Shown here piece by piece: positions 32,704-41,804 of a DNA stretch of 64,000 nt. The notes under the pieces were generated by a model that saw nothing but the letters and a program-made list of their open reading frames with translations, was not told where the DNA came from and did not search any database. How positions within the stretch are numbered: position 1 is the stretch's first letter; every line of letters starts with the position of its first letter. Source of the DNA: Paenibacillus xylanilyticus (GTDB taxonomy: Bacteria; Bacillota; Bacilli; Paenibacillales; Paenibacillaceae); contig NZ_JABMCB010000192.1 of the NCBI RefSeq assembly GCF_013359935.1, positions 372,001 through 436,000 on the forward strand, written 5' to 3'. Position numbers and translations under genes: made by a program.

Positions 32704-34518
32704 ATGACTGACATTCGGGCAAGACAACGTAAAATTCGTAACTTTTCAATTATTGCACATATAGATCACGGCAAATCAACACTTGCGGACCGGATCTTGG
32801 AGTACACAGGTGCGCTCACCACTCGGGAAATGCAGGAGCAGGTTCTGGACCAGATGGAGCTTGAACGCGAACGTGGAATTACAATCAAGCTGCAAGCTGT
32901 TGCCCTGAATTACAAAGCCGATGACGGTGAAGAATATTTACTCAATCTGATTGATACGCCGGGACACGTAGACTTCACATATGAAGTATCACGCAGTCTT
33001 GCTGCATGCGAAGGTGCTCTGCTTGTAGTGGATGCGGCTCAGGGAATCGAAGCCCAGACGCTGGCAAACGTATATTTGGCATTGGACAATGATCTGGAAA
33101 TCTTACCGGTCATCAACAAAATCGACCTTCCAAGTGCCGATCCGGATCGGGTGAAGCAGGAAGTGGAAGATGTCATCGGTTTGGACACGAGCAACGCGGT
33201 ACTGGCTTCGGCCAAAGCAGGCATCGGGATCAAAGAGATTCTGGAGCAAGTCGTACAGAGTGTACCTGCACCACAGGGCGATCCTGACCAGCCTTTGAAA
33301 GCGCTGATTTTTGACTCTCACTATGACCCGTACAAAGGTGTAATTGTATATATCCGTGTCATTGACGGCAAAATCAAGTCAGGTTCCAAAATCAAAATGA
33401 TGGCAACAGGTAAATCATTTGATGTAATCGAAGTGGGTGCATTCAAACCGCGCATGACCATTGTGGACGAGTTGAACGTTGGTGATGTTGGTTTTGTTGT
33501 TGCAGGTATCCGGCATGTCGGTGATACTCAAGTCGGGGATACAGTAACAGATGCCAAAAATCCAACACCGGAACCTTTACCAGGTTACCGTAAAATCAAT
33601 CCGATGGTTTACTGTGGTCTCTACCCGATTGAGACATCTGATTATGTGGATCTGCGTGAAGCCTTGGAGAAATTGCAGCTGAACGATGCATCCCTCAGCT
33701 TCGAACCGGAGACATCGAGTGCACTCGGCTTTGGATTCCGCTGTGGATTCCTGGGACTGCTTCATATGGACGTTATTCAGGAACGGATTGAACGCGAGTT
33801 CAACATACCACTGATCACAACGGCACCAAGCGTAATCTATCATGTGACTTTAACGAATGGTGAAGTCATGCAGATTGATAACCCATCCAACTATCCTGAG
33901 GTGGGAAGAATCGATTATGTAGAGGAACCATATGTCAAAGCCTCAATTATCGTACCGAATGATTATGTAGGTACCATTATGGAGCTTTGTCAAAATAAAC
34001 GCGGCGAATATGTAAATATGGAATATCTCGATACAACTCGGGTAACCCTTACGTATGAAATCCCGTTGTCCGAAATTGTGTATGATTTCTTCGACCAATT
34101 GAAATCAAGTACAAAAGGATATGCATCTTTCGACTACGAACTGTCCGGGTACCGTCAGTCCAATCTGGTGAAAATGGACATCCTGCTTAATAGTGAACAG
34201 GTCGATGCGCTGTCCTTCATCGTTCACCGTGATCGGGCGTATAACCGCGGCCGCATTATCTGTGAGAAGCTGCGCGAGCTGATTCCACGGCAAATGTTCG
34301 AGGTGCCGATCCAGGCATCCGTAGGTACGAAGGTCGTCGCTCGTGAAACGGTAAAAGCCATGCGTAAAAACGTACTTGCCAAATGTTATGGTGGTGACAT
34401 CTCGCGGAAACGGAAACTGCTCGAGAAGCAGAAGGAAGGTAAGAAGCGGATGAAACAGGTGGGTAACGTTGAGGTGCCGCAAGAGGCGTTTATGGCGGTG
34501 CTGAAAATTGATGACTAA
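32704..34518 (+). CDS. lepA: Elongation factor 4 (LepA)
   Basis: LepA is a ribosome-associated translational GTPase with roles in back-translocation or 30S assembly. The 604-residue product has G1 AHIDHGKST (about 18-26), DTPGHVD (G3), NKIDLP (G4), ASAKAG (G5), domain II, EF-G-like domains, and the LepA-specific C-terminal domain with ALSFIVHRDRAYNRGR and KCYGGDISRKRKLLEKQKEGK. Its own promoter precedes it; the start overlaps GGGGGTAAGG as ribosome site. Confidence 0.98.
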   Translation: MTDIRARQRKIRNFSIIAHIDHGKSTLADRILEYTGALTTREMQEQVLDQMELERERGITIKLQAVALNYKADDGEEYLLNLIDTPGHVDFTYEVSRSLAACEGALLVVDAAQGIEAQTLANVYLALDNDLEILPVINKIDLPSADPDRVKQEVEDVIGLDTSNAVLASAKAGIGIKEILEQVVQSVPAPQGDPDQPLKALIFDSHYDPYKGVIVYIRVIDGKIKSGSKIKMMATGKSFDVIEVGAFKPRMTIVDELNVGDVGFVVAGIRHVGDTQVGDTVTDAKNPTPEPLPGYRKINPMVYCGLYPIETSDYVDLREALEKLQLNDASLSFEPETSSALGFGFRCGFLGLLHMDVIQERIEREFNIPLITTAPSVIYHVTLTNGEVMQIDNPSNYPEVGRIDYVEEPYVKASIIVPNDYVGTIMELCQNKRGEYVNMEYLDTTRVTLTYEIPLSEIVYDFFDQLKSSTKGYASFDYELSGYRQSNLVKMDILLNSEQVDALSFIVHRDRAYNRGRIICEKLRELIPRQMFEVPIQASVGTKVVARETVKAMRKNVLAKCYGGDISRKRKLLEKQKEGKKRMKQVGNVEVPQEAFMAVLKIDD

Positions 34519-34520
34519 CC

Positions 34521-34567
34521 AATTTAATTTGAGGTACGCCACAAAACGTGTGTATTCAAATTAAATT
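34521..34567. repeat. AT-rich perfect inverted repeat after lepA
   Basis: AATTTAATTTGA (34521-34532) and TCAAATTAAATT (34556-34567) are perfect 12-base inverted repeats around a 23-base loop. No T run follows, so it is not a typical intrinsic terminator. It starts 2 bases after the lepA stop codon. Confidence 0.8.
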
Positions 34568-34596
34568 ACAGAATATTAAATAAACCAAGCTGAAAG

Positions 34597-34622
34597 GGAA
34601 GCCGGATGGCTTTCCTTTTTTC
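34597..34622 (+). terminator. Terminator before hemW
   Basis: GGAAGCC pairs with GGCTTTCC over a 4-base loop (one bulge) and six T residues follow. It argues against the upstream in-frame hemW ATG at 34606, which lies within the hairpin. Confidence 0.85.
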
Positions 34623-34641
34623 AAATAGAGGGGGACTTGCC

Positions 34642-35826
34642 ATGACATTGGCAGCACACAGCCGGAAAACAGGTGCACCCCAAGCGGTGTACCTTCACAT
34701 TCCCTTTTGCACAAATAAATGTTTCTATTGTGATTTCAACTCCTATGTACTGAAGGACCAGCCTGTAATGCAGTATCTTGAGGCATTGGAGCGGGAAATG
34801 GAACATACGGTTAAAGCGAATCCGCCGGGAGAGATCAAAACCATTTTTGTTGGCGGGGGTACACCAACCGCTTTGAAGCCGGATGAGATGGCCGTGTTCT
34901 TGCGGTCTGTCAAAACGTATTTCCCGAATTGGGCGGACGATATTGAATTTTCGATGGAAGCGAACCCGGGAACGACGGATGCCGAGAAGCTCGCTGTAAT
35001 GAAAGAAGGCGGCGTGAACCGCGTCAGCTTTGGCGTCCAGGCTTTTCAAAATGACCTGTTGACCGGCATTGGCCGGATTCATAACACGGACGATGTATAT
35101 CGCAGTCTGGAGAATGCCCGTAAGGCAGGGTTAAATAACCTGTCCATCGACCTGATGTTTGGTTTACCAAATCAGACAGTGGAGATGCTGAACGAGAGTA
35201 TTGATAAGGCACTTGAGCTTGATCTGCCCCACTACTCCATATACAGCCTGAAGGTTGAGGAAAATACGCTTTTCCATACGCTATATCAAAAGAATCAACT
35301 GCCGCTTCCTCATGAAGATGATGAGCTGCAAATGTATCTTCTATTAATGAAGCGAATGAAAGAAGCAGGATACGGGCAGTACGAGATCAGTAACTTTGCC
35401 AAACCGGGGTTCGAAAGTCGTCACAATATTACGTATTGGCGCAATGAGGACTATTATGGCCTTGGAGCCGGTGCGCATGGATATGTTGGGCGTGAACGTC
35501 ATATGAATATTAAAGGCATAAATCCGTATGTCGAAGCTTCTCGTGCCGGACTGCCTCGTCTGGATCATTTTGAGATCAGCCGTGCGGAAGCCATGGAAGA
35601 TTATTTGATGGTTGGACTGAGAATGCTGGAGGGAGCATCCGCTTCGCGGTTTAGTGAGCAGTTTGGAGAATCCATCGAAGACGTGTTTGCTAAGCCGCTC
35701 GGCAAAATGCTGAATGCAGGATTGCTTGAACGGACGTCAGACGGCTTCCGGCTTAGTGAACAGGGGATCCTGTTCGGGAATGACGTTTTTGCCGAATTTA
35801 TCGGCTCCATATCGCTGAATTCGTAG
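34642..35826 (+). CDS. hemW: Heme chaperone HemW (radical SAM, formerly annotated HemN)
   Basis: HemW is a radical SAM protein that binds heme and delivers it to targets; it is often misannotated as coproporphyrinogen III dehydrogenase. The 394-residue product has YLHIPFCTNKCFYCDFNSY (about 17-35): Cys-x3-Cys-x2-Cys followed by Phe where true HemN has a fourth Cys, which is diagnostic of HemW. FVGGGTPTAL, EANPG and RVSFGVQAFQND follow. The ATG at 34642 has GAGGGGG upstream. The lepA-hemW-hrcA order is as in B. subtilis. Confidence 0.95.
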   Translation: MTLAAHSRKTGAPQAVYLHIPFCTNKCFYCDFNSYVLKDQPVMQYLEALEREMEHTVKANPPGEIKTIFVGGGTPTALKPDEMAVFLRSVKTYFPNWADDIEFSMEANPGTTDAEKLAVMKEGGVNRVSFGVQAFQNDLLTGIGRIHNTDDVYRSLENARKAGLNNLSIDLMFGLPNQTVEMLNESIDKALELDLPHYSIYSLKVEENTLFHTLYQKNQLPLPHEDDELQMYLLLMKRMKEAGYGQYEISNFAKPGFESRHNITYWRNEDYYGLGAGAHGYVGRERHMNIKGINPYVEASRAGLPRLDHFEISRAEAMEDYLMVGLRMLEGASASRFSEQFGESIEDVFAKPLGKMLNAGLLERTSDGFRLSEQGILFGNDVFAEFIGSISLNS

Positions 35827-35942
35827 CTTGAAATTCCATACACTCTGTTGTATATTTATTCATATTGATTTTACAGAGCGTGTCTGGTTAACAACTACGA
35901 AGTCAGCTTTCCTCTGGAAAGCTTGTATAGGGGGAGAGCGGG

Positions 35943-36413
35943 ATGTCGGCGATATGCAGAAAAGCCGTGCCGGAAGATGTTGAGCCATTGTTTGAAATGA
36001 TTAAGGGATACGCTGAACGTGGGATTATGCTTCCGCGCTCAAGGGAAGTACTGCATCGCCAGCTGGAACACTTTGTTGTAGCCGAGGTGAACGGTGAAGT
36101 GGTGGGCTGCGGCTCACTGTGCCGTCTGGGGAATGATCTGGTGGAAGTCAGGTCGCTCGGCATCTCCGAAGGCCACAAAGGGATGGGTATTGGTTCCTTG
36201 CTGCTGGACCGACTGGTAGAAGAAGCGGAGAAGCTGCAAATTCCAAAGGTCATGGCGCTGACATACGAGGTCTCCTTTTTCCTTAAAAATGGGTTTGCCG
36301 TTGTAAACAAGGAGATCTTCCCGGAAAAGGTTTGGACAGACTGTGTCCATTGCAGCAAGCAGGATTGCTGCGATGAGATTGCGGTACTGAAGGAATTGAA
36401 CGTATCCGCATAA
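35943..36413 (+). CDS. GNAT N-acetyltransferase, short ArgA-like
   Basis: This 156-residue GNAT-fold protein has RKAVPEDVEPLFEMIKGYAERGIMLPRS, typical of short N-acetylglutamate synthase-like proteins, the acetyl-CoA loop VRSLGISEGHKGMGIGSLLL (about 70-89), and a Cys-rich end, FPEKVWTDCVHCSKQDCCDEIA. Relatives with this tail are annotated as ArgA-type N-acetyltransferases; a role in arginine synthesis is plausible but no arginine genes are nearby. GGGGGAGAGCGGG precedes the ATG. A terminator follows, so it is probably transcribed alone or with hemW. Confidence 0.85.
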   Translation: MSAICRKAVPEDVEPLFEMIKGYAERGIMLPRSREVLHRQLEHFVVAEVNGEVVGCGSLCRLGNDLVEVRSLGISEGHKGMGIGSLLLDRLVEEAEKLQIPKVMALTYEVSFFLKNGFAVVNKEIFPEKVWTDCVHCSKQDCCDEIAVLKELNVSA

Positions 36414-36418
36414 CAATC

Positions 36419-36472
36419 AAGGACCACATGCTCCAGAAGAATAACATTCGTCTGAGCATGGGTCCTTTTCTT
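36419..36472 (+). terminator. Terminator after the acetyltransferase gene
   Basis: AAGGACCACATGCTC pairs with GAGCATGGGTCCTT (one bulge) across a 20-base loop, followed by TTCTTTG. Confidence 0.88.
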
Positions 36473-36546
36473 TGTTGTAATTGGCGACTGGAGCTGTTAT
36501 GACCTTCTAAGATTGGTCTATACTATAAATAGATGAGTGTACTCAT

Positions 36547-36585
36547 CAAACTGACTTGACAATCTTCACGTCAGTTTGGTATTTT
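36547..36585 (+). promoter_or_regulatory. hrcA operon promoter embedded in an inverted repeat
   Basis: TTGACA (36556-36561) and TATTTT (36580-36585), 18 bases apart, form a sigma-A promoter whose start would fall just before CIRCE. The -35 box sits in the loop of a perfect 9-base inverted repeat, CAAACTGAC (36547-36555) and GTCAGTTTG (36570-36578). A further repeat, GATGAGT/ACTCATC, lies at 36532-36547. Confidence 0.75.
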
Positions 36586-36596
36586 TGTATTACCGC

Positions 36597-36623
36597 TTAG
36601 CACTCATCTAACCGGAGTGCTAA
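36597..36623 (+). promoter_or_regulatory. CIRCE operator (HrcA binding site)
   Basis: TTAGCACTC-N9-GAGTGCTAA at 36597-36605 and 36615-36623 is a perfect match to the CIRCE consensus. HrcA bound here represses the hrcA-grpE-dnaK-dnaJ operon until GroE is titrated by unfolded protein. Confidence 0.98.
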
Positions 36624-36663
36624 CGACATGGGACAGTACAGTCAGAAGGAGGGAATACTCACC

Positions 36664-37695
36664 ATGTTAACAGAGCGTCAACGCATGATTCTGAACGCTA
36701 TAGTGGATGACTATATCCGTTCAGCTGAGCCCGTAGGGTCCCGGAGCATTTCCAAAAGGGGAGATGTTGGATACAGTCCGGCTACGATCCGTAATGAAAT
36801 GGCGGATCTCGAAGATATGGGCTTTCTGGAACAGCCTCATACATCGGCAGGCCGTATTCCTTCGCATAAAGGCTATCGATATTATGTCGATCACTTGGTC
36901 CCTTGGAATCAGGTGGAGCCACAAGAACTGGATGATCTGAAATCTTTCTTTGCCGAAAAACTGAACGTCATGGAACAAGTGATTCAACATGCGTCCGTCA
37001 TTTTGTCACACATGACGAATTATACTTCAATCCTGCTCGGACCGGAAGTGTTTCACACGTCACTGCGCCATTTTCAACTGCTTCCGCTGAATGAAAATAC
37101 GGCCGTGGCCATTATTGTGACCAACACAGGTCAGGTGGAGAACAAGACGGTTCAAATTCCACCGGAGATTTCGGTAGCCGATATGGAGAACGTGGTAAAT
37201 TTGCTTAACGCCAAATTGGTCGGTGTGCCTATCTACAAATTAAAGTCCCGTCTGTACACCGAACTGGGGCAAGAGATGGAACGGCATATTTCACGCTATG
37301 AGGAAGTTATGCAGGTGCTGAACAGTGCCTTTGACAACGAACATGACAATCGTCTTTTCCTTAGTGGTGCAACCAATATGTTAACTCAACCGGAATTCAA
37401 AGATGTCGAAAAGGTAAAAGATATCCTTGACCTACTGGATGAGACACCAACACTCATGAAATTAATGATGCCCGTGCCGGGTGGATCAGGTATTCAGGTG
37501 CGGATCGGCACCGAGAATGATCATGAAGCTTTCGCCAACTGCAGTTTAATTACAGCGTCCTATTCATTGGATGGAGAAGCTTTGGGATCCATAGGTATAC
37601 TGGGACCCACACGGATGGATTATGCACGTGTCATTCATATTTTAAATACATTATCTCGTGATTTAACGGCTATGCTAACGCATCGCTTCAAATAA
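36664..37695 (+). CDS. hrcA: Heat-inducible transcription repressor HrcA
   Basis: HrcA binds CIRCE and represses class I heat-shock genes. The 343-residue product has an N-terminal winged helix, LTERQRMILNAIVDDYIRSAEPVGSRSI with SPATIRNEMADLEDMGFLEQPHTSAGRIPSHKGYRYYVD, followed by a GAF-like dimer and effector domain (from about 105) ending LTHRFK. The ATG at 36664 has AAGGAGGG upstream; an in-frame ATG at 36628 lies just after CIRCE and lacks a ribosome site. It represses its own operon. Confidence 0.97.
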   Translation: MLTERQRMILNAIVDDYIRSAEPVGSRSISKRGDVGYSPATIRNEMADLEDMGFLEQPHTSAGRIPSHKGYRYYVDHLVPWNQVEPQELDDLKSFFAEKLNVMEQVIQHASVILSHMTNYTSILLGPEVFHTSLRHFQLLPLNENTAVAIIVTNTGQVENKTVQIPPEISVADMENVVNLLNAKLVGVPIYKLKSRLYTELGQEMERHISRYEEVMQVLNSAFDNEHDNRLFLSGATNMLTQPEFKDVEKVKDILDLLDETPTLMKLMMPVPGGSGIQVRIGTENDHEAFANCSLITASYSLDGEALGSIGILGPTRMDYARVIHILNTLSRDLTAMLTHRFK

Positions 37696-37755
37696 GTTGC
37701 ATGCTGATAAAGATACGGGTGTGAACGACTTCATTATTATAAGGAGGTGAACATC

Positions 37756-38334
37756 TTGAAAGAGGAGCAATCATTCGCAGCAGAAGAACAGGAACAGCAG
37801 GACACAACAGCGGCCGAGAGTCAGGAACCTGTTAACGAAGCAGGAGCTGCAGAAGCACAGGCTGAGGAGATGGCAGATCAGGGCCAAGATGAGCTCGCAC
37901 GTTTGAAGACAGAGGTTGAGGAACATCAACAGCGCTTTGTCCGTGCTCAAGCTGATTTTGACAACTTCCGTCGCCGTACACAAAAGGAAAAAGAGGAGCT
38001 GGCGAAGTATGCTTCAATGAAGCTGGTCACCGAACTGGTACCGGTTATTGACAACTTCGAACGTGCCATGGCTACTGTACCGGAAGGTACGGAATCTGAA
38101 TCCTTTTCCAAAGGCATCCAAATGATCTTCCGCCAGCTGGAAACCGTGCTGAACAATGAAGGTCTGACTGCAATGGATACGGTTGGACAGCCGTTTAATC
38201 CTGAATTCCACCAAGCAATTATGCAAGTGGAGAGCGACGAGTATGAAGAAGGTACCGTTGTGGAGGAAGTCCAAAAAGGCTATATGCTGAAGGATAAAGT
38301 ACTTCGTCCAGCTATGGTTAAAGTCAGCTCATAA
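37756..38334 (+). CDS. grpE: Nucleotide exchange factor GrpE
   Basis: GrpE releases ADP from DnaK. The 192-residue product has an acidic, Gln/Glu-rich disordered N-terminus (about 1-50), the long dimerising helix (RFVRAQADFDNFRRRTQKEKEELAKYAS), and the C-terminal beta domain with GVQPFNPEFHQAI-like sequence (here GQPFNPEFHQAIMQVES) and GYMLKDKVLRPAMVKV. The start is a TTG at 37756 with AAGGAGG 8 bases upstream; the GTG at 37747 overlaps that ribosome site and is unlikely. Confidence 0.96.
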   Translation: MKEEQSFAAEEQEQQDTTAAESQEPVNEAGAAEAQAEEMADQGQDELARLKTEVEEHQQRFVRAQADFDNFRRRTQKEKEELAKYASMKLVTELVPVIDNFERAMATVPEGTESESFSKGIQMIFRQLETVLNNEGLTAMDTVGQPFNPEFHQAIMQVESDEYEEGTVVEEVQKGYMLKDKVLRPAMVKVSS

Positions 38335-38486
38335 TTTTGGTTACAGAATAATGGGCTTGACTCCATTGTTTGTTGGATGTGACGAAGTTTAATATAAAGG
38401 TTTACACACATAGAGCACGATAAGGAACAATTGCAAACAAGGATCAGCATGATCCATTTTAAATAGTTGAGGGAGGAAATTTTCCG

Positions 38487-40331
38487 ATGAGCAAAGTAAT
38501 CGGTATTGACTTAGGAACAACCAACTCTTGCGTAGCGGTAATGGAAGGCGGCGAAGCTGTCGTTATTCCAAACCCTGAAGGCGCACGTACAACCCCATCC
38601 GTAGTGGGTTTCAAAAAAGATGGAGAGCGCGTTGTTGGTGAAACAGCGAAACGCCAAGCGATCACGAATCCGGATCGTACGATCATCTCGATCAAACGTC
38701 ATATGGGTACTTCCCACAAAGAAACAATCGACAGCAAAGACTACTCTCCACAAGAGATCTCTGCGATCATCCTGCAAAAATTGAAATCCGATGCCGAAGC
38801 TTACCTTGGTCAAACGGTAACTCAAGCGGTTATCACCGTACCAGCTTACTTCAATGACAGCCAGCGTCAAGCAACCAAAGATGCCGGTAAAATCGCAGGT
38901 TTGGAAGTTCTGCGTATCGTCAATGAGCCAACGGCAGCAGCTTTGGCATACGGTATGGAAAAATCCGAAGACCAAACGATTCTCGTTTATGACTTGGGTG
39001 GCGGTACTTTTGACGTATCCATTCTTGAACTGGGTGACGGCTTCTTCGAAGTTAAAGCAACCAGCGGTGACAACCAACTGGGTGGCGATGACTTCGACCA
39101 AGTCATCATTGATTACCTCGTGAGCGAATTCAAAAAAGACCAAGGCATTGACCTGAGTAAAGATAAAGCAGCGGTTCAACGTTTGAAAGATGCAGCAGAA
39201 AAAGCCAAAAAAGAACTCTCCGGCGTATTGACTACAACGATTTCCCTGCCATTCATCACCGTGGCTGATGGCGTTCCTCAGCATTTGGAGTTGAACCTGA
39301 GCCGCGCGAAATTCGAAGAAATCTCTGCAGGTCTGGTTGAGCGTACGCTTGAACCAACTCGCCGTGCATTGAGCGATGCGGGGATGACAGCTAACGATAT
39401 CGACAAAATCGTATTGGTTGGTGGTTCCACACGTATTCCTGCAGTACAGGAAGCAATCAAAAAACTGACAGGTAAAGAGCCTCACAAAGGCGTTAACCCA
39501 GATGAAGTTGTAGCGTTGGGTGCTGCTGTACAAGCGGGCGTACTGACAGGTGACGTGAAAGACGTTGTATTGCTCGACGTAACTCCACTGTCCCTCGGTA
39601 TTGAAACTGCAGGTGGCGTATTCACCAAAATGATCGAGCGCAACACAACGATCCCTACTTCCAAATCCCAAGTATTCTCCACATACGCAGACAATCAACC
39701 AAGCGTTGAGATCCATGTTCTGCAAGGGGAACGCGAAATGGCAGCTGGCAACAAAACGCTGGGACGCTTCATGCTGGGAGATATTCCACCGGCTCCACGT
39801 GGTGTTCCGCAAATCGAAGTTAGCTTCGATATTGATGCGAACGGTATCGTTAACGTATCGGCAACAGACAAAGGTACAAACAAAACGCAAAAAATCACCA
39901 TCACTTCTTCCAGCGGTCTGAGCGATGCTGAAGTTGAGCAAATGATGAAAGATGCTGAGCTGCACGCAGAAGAAGATAAAAAACGCAAAGAGCTCGTTGA
40001 AGCGAAAAACAGTGCAGATCAATTGATCTACTCTGTGGACAAAACGATCAAAGATCTTGGCGAAAAAGCAGATGCTGGTGAAGTGGAAAAAGCCAATGCT
40101 GCAAAAGAAAAACTGCAAGGCGTACTGGCTTCCGACAACCTGGAAGACATCAAAGCGGCTACAGAAGAACTGACAGAGATTGTTCAACAATTGTCCGTTA
40201 AACTGTATGAGCAAGCACAGGCACAAGAACAAGCAGCTCAAGGTGCTGAAGAGCAACAAGGTTCCGCTAAACGTGACAACGTCGTAGACGCTGATTACGA
40301 AGTCGTGGATGAAGATAAAAAACAAAACTAA
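38487..40331 (+). CDS. dnaK: Molecular chaperone DnaK (Hsp70)
   Basis: The 614-residue product is Hsp70: ATPase signature IGIDLGTTNS (about 4-13), VYDLGGGTFDVS, VLVGGSTRIP, the interdomain linker region DVVLLDVTPLSLG, the substrate-binding domain, helical lid and acidic tail DADYEVVDEDKKQN. GAGGAAAT lies upstream of the ATG. Like other very highly expressed genes it has strongly biased codons, which leaves the opposite strand open over almost the full length. About 150 bases separate it from grpE. Confidence 0.99.
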   Translation: MSKVIGIDLGTTNSCVAVMEGGEAVVIPNPEGARTTPSVVGFKKDGERVVGETAKRQAITNPDRTIISIKRHMGTSHKETIDSKDYSPQEISAIILQKLKSDAEAYLGQTVTQAVITVPAYFNDSQRQATKDAGKIAGLEVLRIVNEPTAAALAYGMEKSEDQTILVYDLGGGTFDVSILELGDGFFEVKATSGDNQLGGDDFDQVIIDYLVSEFKKDQGIDLSKDKAAVQRLKDAAEKAKKELSGVLTTTISLPFITVADGVPQHLELNLSRAKFEEISAGLVERTLEPTRRALSDAGMTANDIDKIVLVGGSTRIPAVQEAIKKLTGKEPHKGVNPDEVVALGAAVQAGVLTGDVKDVVLLDVTPLSLGIETAGGVFTKMIERNTTIPTSKSQVFSTYADNQPSVEIHVLQGEREMAAGNKTLGRFMLGDIPPAPRGVPQIEVSFDIDANGIVNVSATDKGTNKTQKITITSSSGLSDAEVEQMMKDAELHAEEDKKRKELVEAKNSADQLIYSVDKTIKDLGEKADAGEVEKANAAKEKLQGVLASDNLEDIKAATEELTEIVQQLSVKLYEQAQAQEQAAQGAEEQQGSAKRDNVVDADYEVVDEDKKQN

Positions 40332-40460
40332 TTCACGGTTTTTCGTGGATTAATCATCGGTGACGTTCGGATCGAGGGGAAAGTCATAGCCGGGTCTTCC
40401 GTGCTTTGACTTTCCTTTTGTCACGATGTGCGATAAGGTGAATGTTATGGGGGTGGAAGA

Positions 40461-41582
40461 GTGGCTGAAAAACGTGATTATTATGAGGTACTCGGCGTCG
40501 GCAAAAATGCAAGCGACGAGGAAATCAAAAAGGCATACCGTAAGCTTGCCCGTCAGTATCACCCTGACGTGAACAAGGCAGCAGACGCGGAAGCCAAGTT
40601 TAAGGAAGTAAAAGAAGCTTATGATGTAGTCAGCGACAGCCAGAAGCGGGCTCAGTATGATCAATATGGTCATATCGATCCAAATCAGGGTGGATTCGGC
40701 GGTGGCGGTGATTTCGGCGGCGGCGGATTTGGCGACATCTTCGATATGTTCTTTGGCGGTGGCGGCGGACGACGTGATCCAAATGCTCCGCAACGGGGAA
40801 ATGATCTGCAGTACACCATGACGATTGAGTTCAAGGAAGCGGTGTTCGGCAAAGAAACCGACATTACCATTCCGCGTACCGAAAGCTGTGATACCTGTCA
40901 TGGTTCAGGTGCCAAACCGGGTACGAAGCCAAAAACATGTTCCGTCTGCCAAGGTAGCGGTCAACAGGAAGTCGTGCAAAACACACCATTTGGCCGGATG
41001 GTCAATCGTCGTGCTTGTTCGAACTGTAATGGTTCTGGTCAAATCATTGAAGAAAAATGCACAACATGCAGCGGCAGCGGTAAAGTCCGCAAGCAGCGCA
41101 AAATCCATGTTCGCATTCCAGCGGGTGTGGACGATGGTGCTCAACTGCGAATGACAGGTGAAGGCGAAGGTGGTCTGCGAGGTGGACCAGCAGGAGACCT
41201 TTATATCGTCATTCGTGTGAAATCTCATGATTTCTTTGAGCGTGAAGGCGATGATATCTACTGCGAAATTCCACTTACATTTGCTCAGGCAGCATTGGGA
41301 GATGAGATTGAGATTCCAACGTTGACTGAAAAGGTGAAGTTGAAAATACCAGCCGGTACGCAAACCGGAACATATTTCCGTCTTAAGGGCAAAGGGGTTC
41401 CACGCCTGCGCGGTATGGGCCAAGGGGATCAACATGTGAAAGTGGTTGTGGTTACACCAAGCAAGCTGAATGACGAGCAGAAAGATCTGCTCCGTCAAAT
41501 CGCTGCATTGGATGGGGAGCAAACACATGAACATGAACAATCCTTCTTCGACCGGGTGAAACGGGCTTTCCGCGGAGACTGA
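40461..41582 (+). CDS. dnaJ: Chaperone protein DnaJ (Hsp40)
   Basis: DnaJ stimulates DnaK ATPase and delivers substrates. The 373-residue product has the J domain (DYYEVLGVGKNASDEEIKKAYR, HPD at about 33-35), a Gly/Phe-rich linker (about 77-105), four zinc repeats CDTCHGSG, CSVCQGSG, CSNCNGSG and CTTCSGSG (about 148-215), and the C-terminal substrate-binding domains. The start is a GTG at 40461 preceded by a G-rich ribosome site. A terminator follows, which closes the classical heat-shock operon. Confidence 0.98.
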   Translation: MAEKRDYYEVLGVGKNASDEEIKKAYRKLARQYHPDVNKAADAEAKFKEVKEAYDVVSDSQKRAQYDQYGHIDPNQGGFGGGGDFGGGGFGDIFDMFFGGGGGRRDPNAPQRGNDLQYTMTIEFKEAVFGKETDITIPRTESCDTCHGSGAKPGTKPKTCSVCQGSGQQEVVQNTPFGRMVNRRACSNCNGSGQIIEEKCTTCSGSGKVRKQRKIHVRIPAGVDDGAQLRMTGEGEGGLRGGPAGDLYIVIRVKSHDFFEREGDDIYCEIPLTFAQAALGDEIEIPTLTEKVKLKIPAGTQTGTYFRLKGKGVPRLRGMGQGDQHVKVVVVTPSKLNDEQKDLLRQIAALDGEQTHEHEQSFFDRVKRAFRGD

Positions 41583-41603
41583 GTATCAAATGATAGGATC
41601 TGA

Positions 41604-41645
41604 AAGGACACCACAGCGGGTTTTTCCGCGGGGTGTCCTTTTTTC
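41604..41645 (+). terminator. Terminator after dnaJ
   Basis: AAGGACACC pairs with GGTGTCCTT (with an inner CGG/CCG), followed by TTTTTTC. Confidence 0.93.
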
Positions 41646-41804
41646 ATATATACAGGCGTTCCACAGAACATGTAAGCCGCTTCTAAGGATGTGCACTTTA
41701 TGTGGGAGATTTCTGCATAATCTGAGCAATACTGCGGAAAGATAGCAGGGCGAGAATGATCATGCATAACTGTATGCGCCAATATTCGGAAGCAGGTGAA
41801 CCTA

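Noticed and set aside
38511..40325. A 604-codon open frame on the minus strand, antisense to dnaK
   Set aside because: Such long antisense frames over dnaK are a known artefact of its biased codon use. The sense frame is certain Hsp70, and the antisense product is Cys/Phe-rich with no family pattern and no ribosome site.
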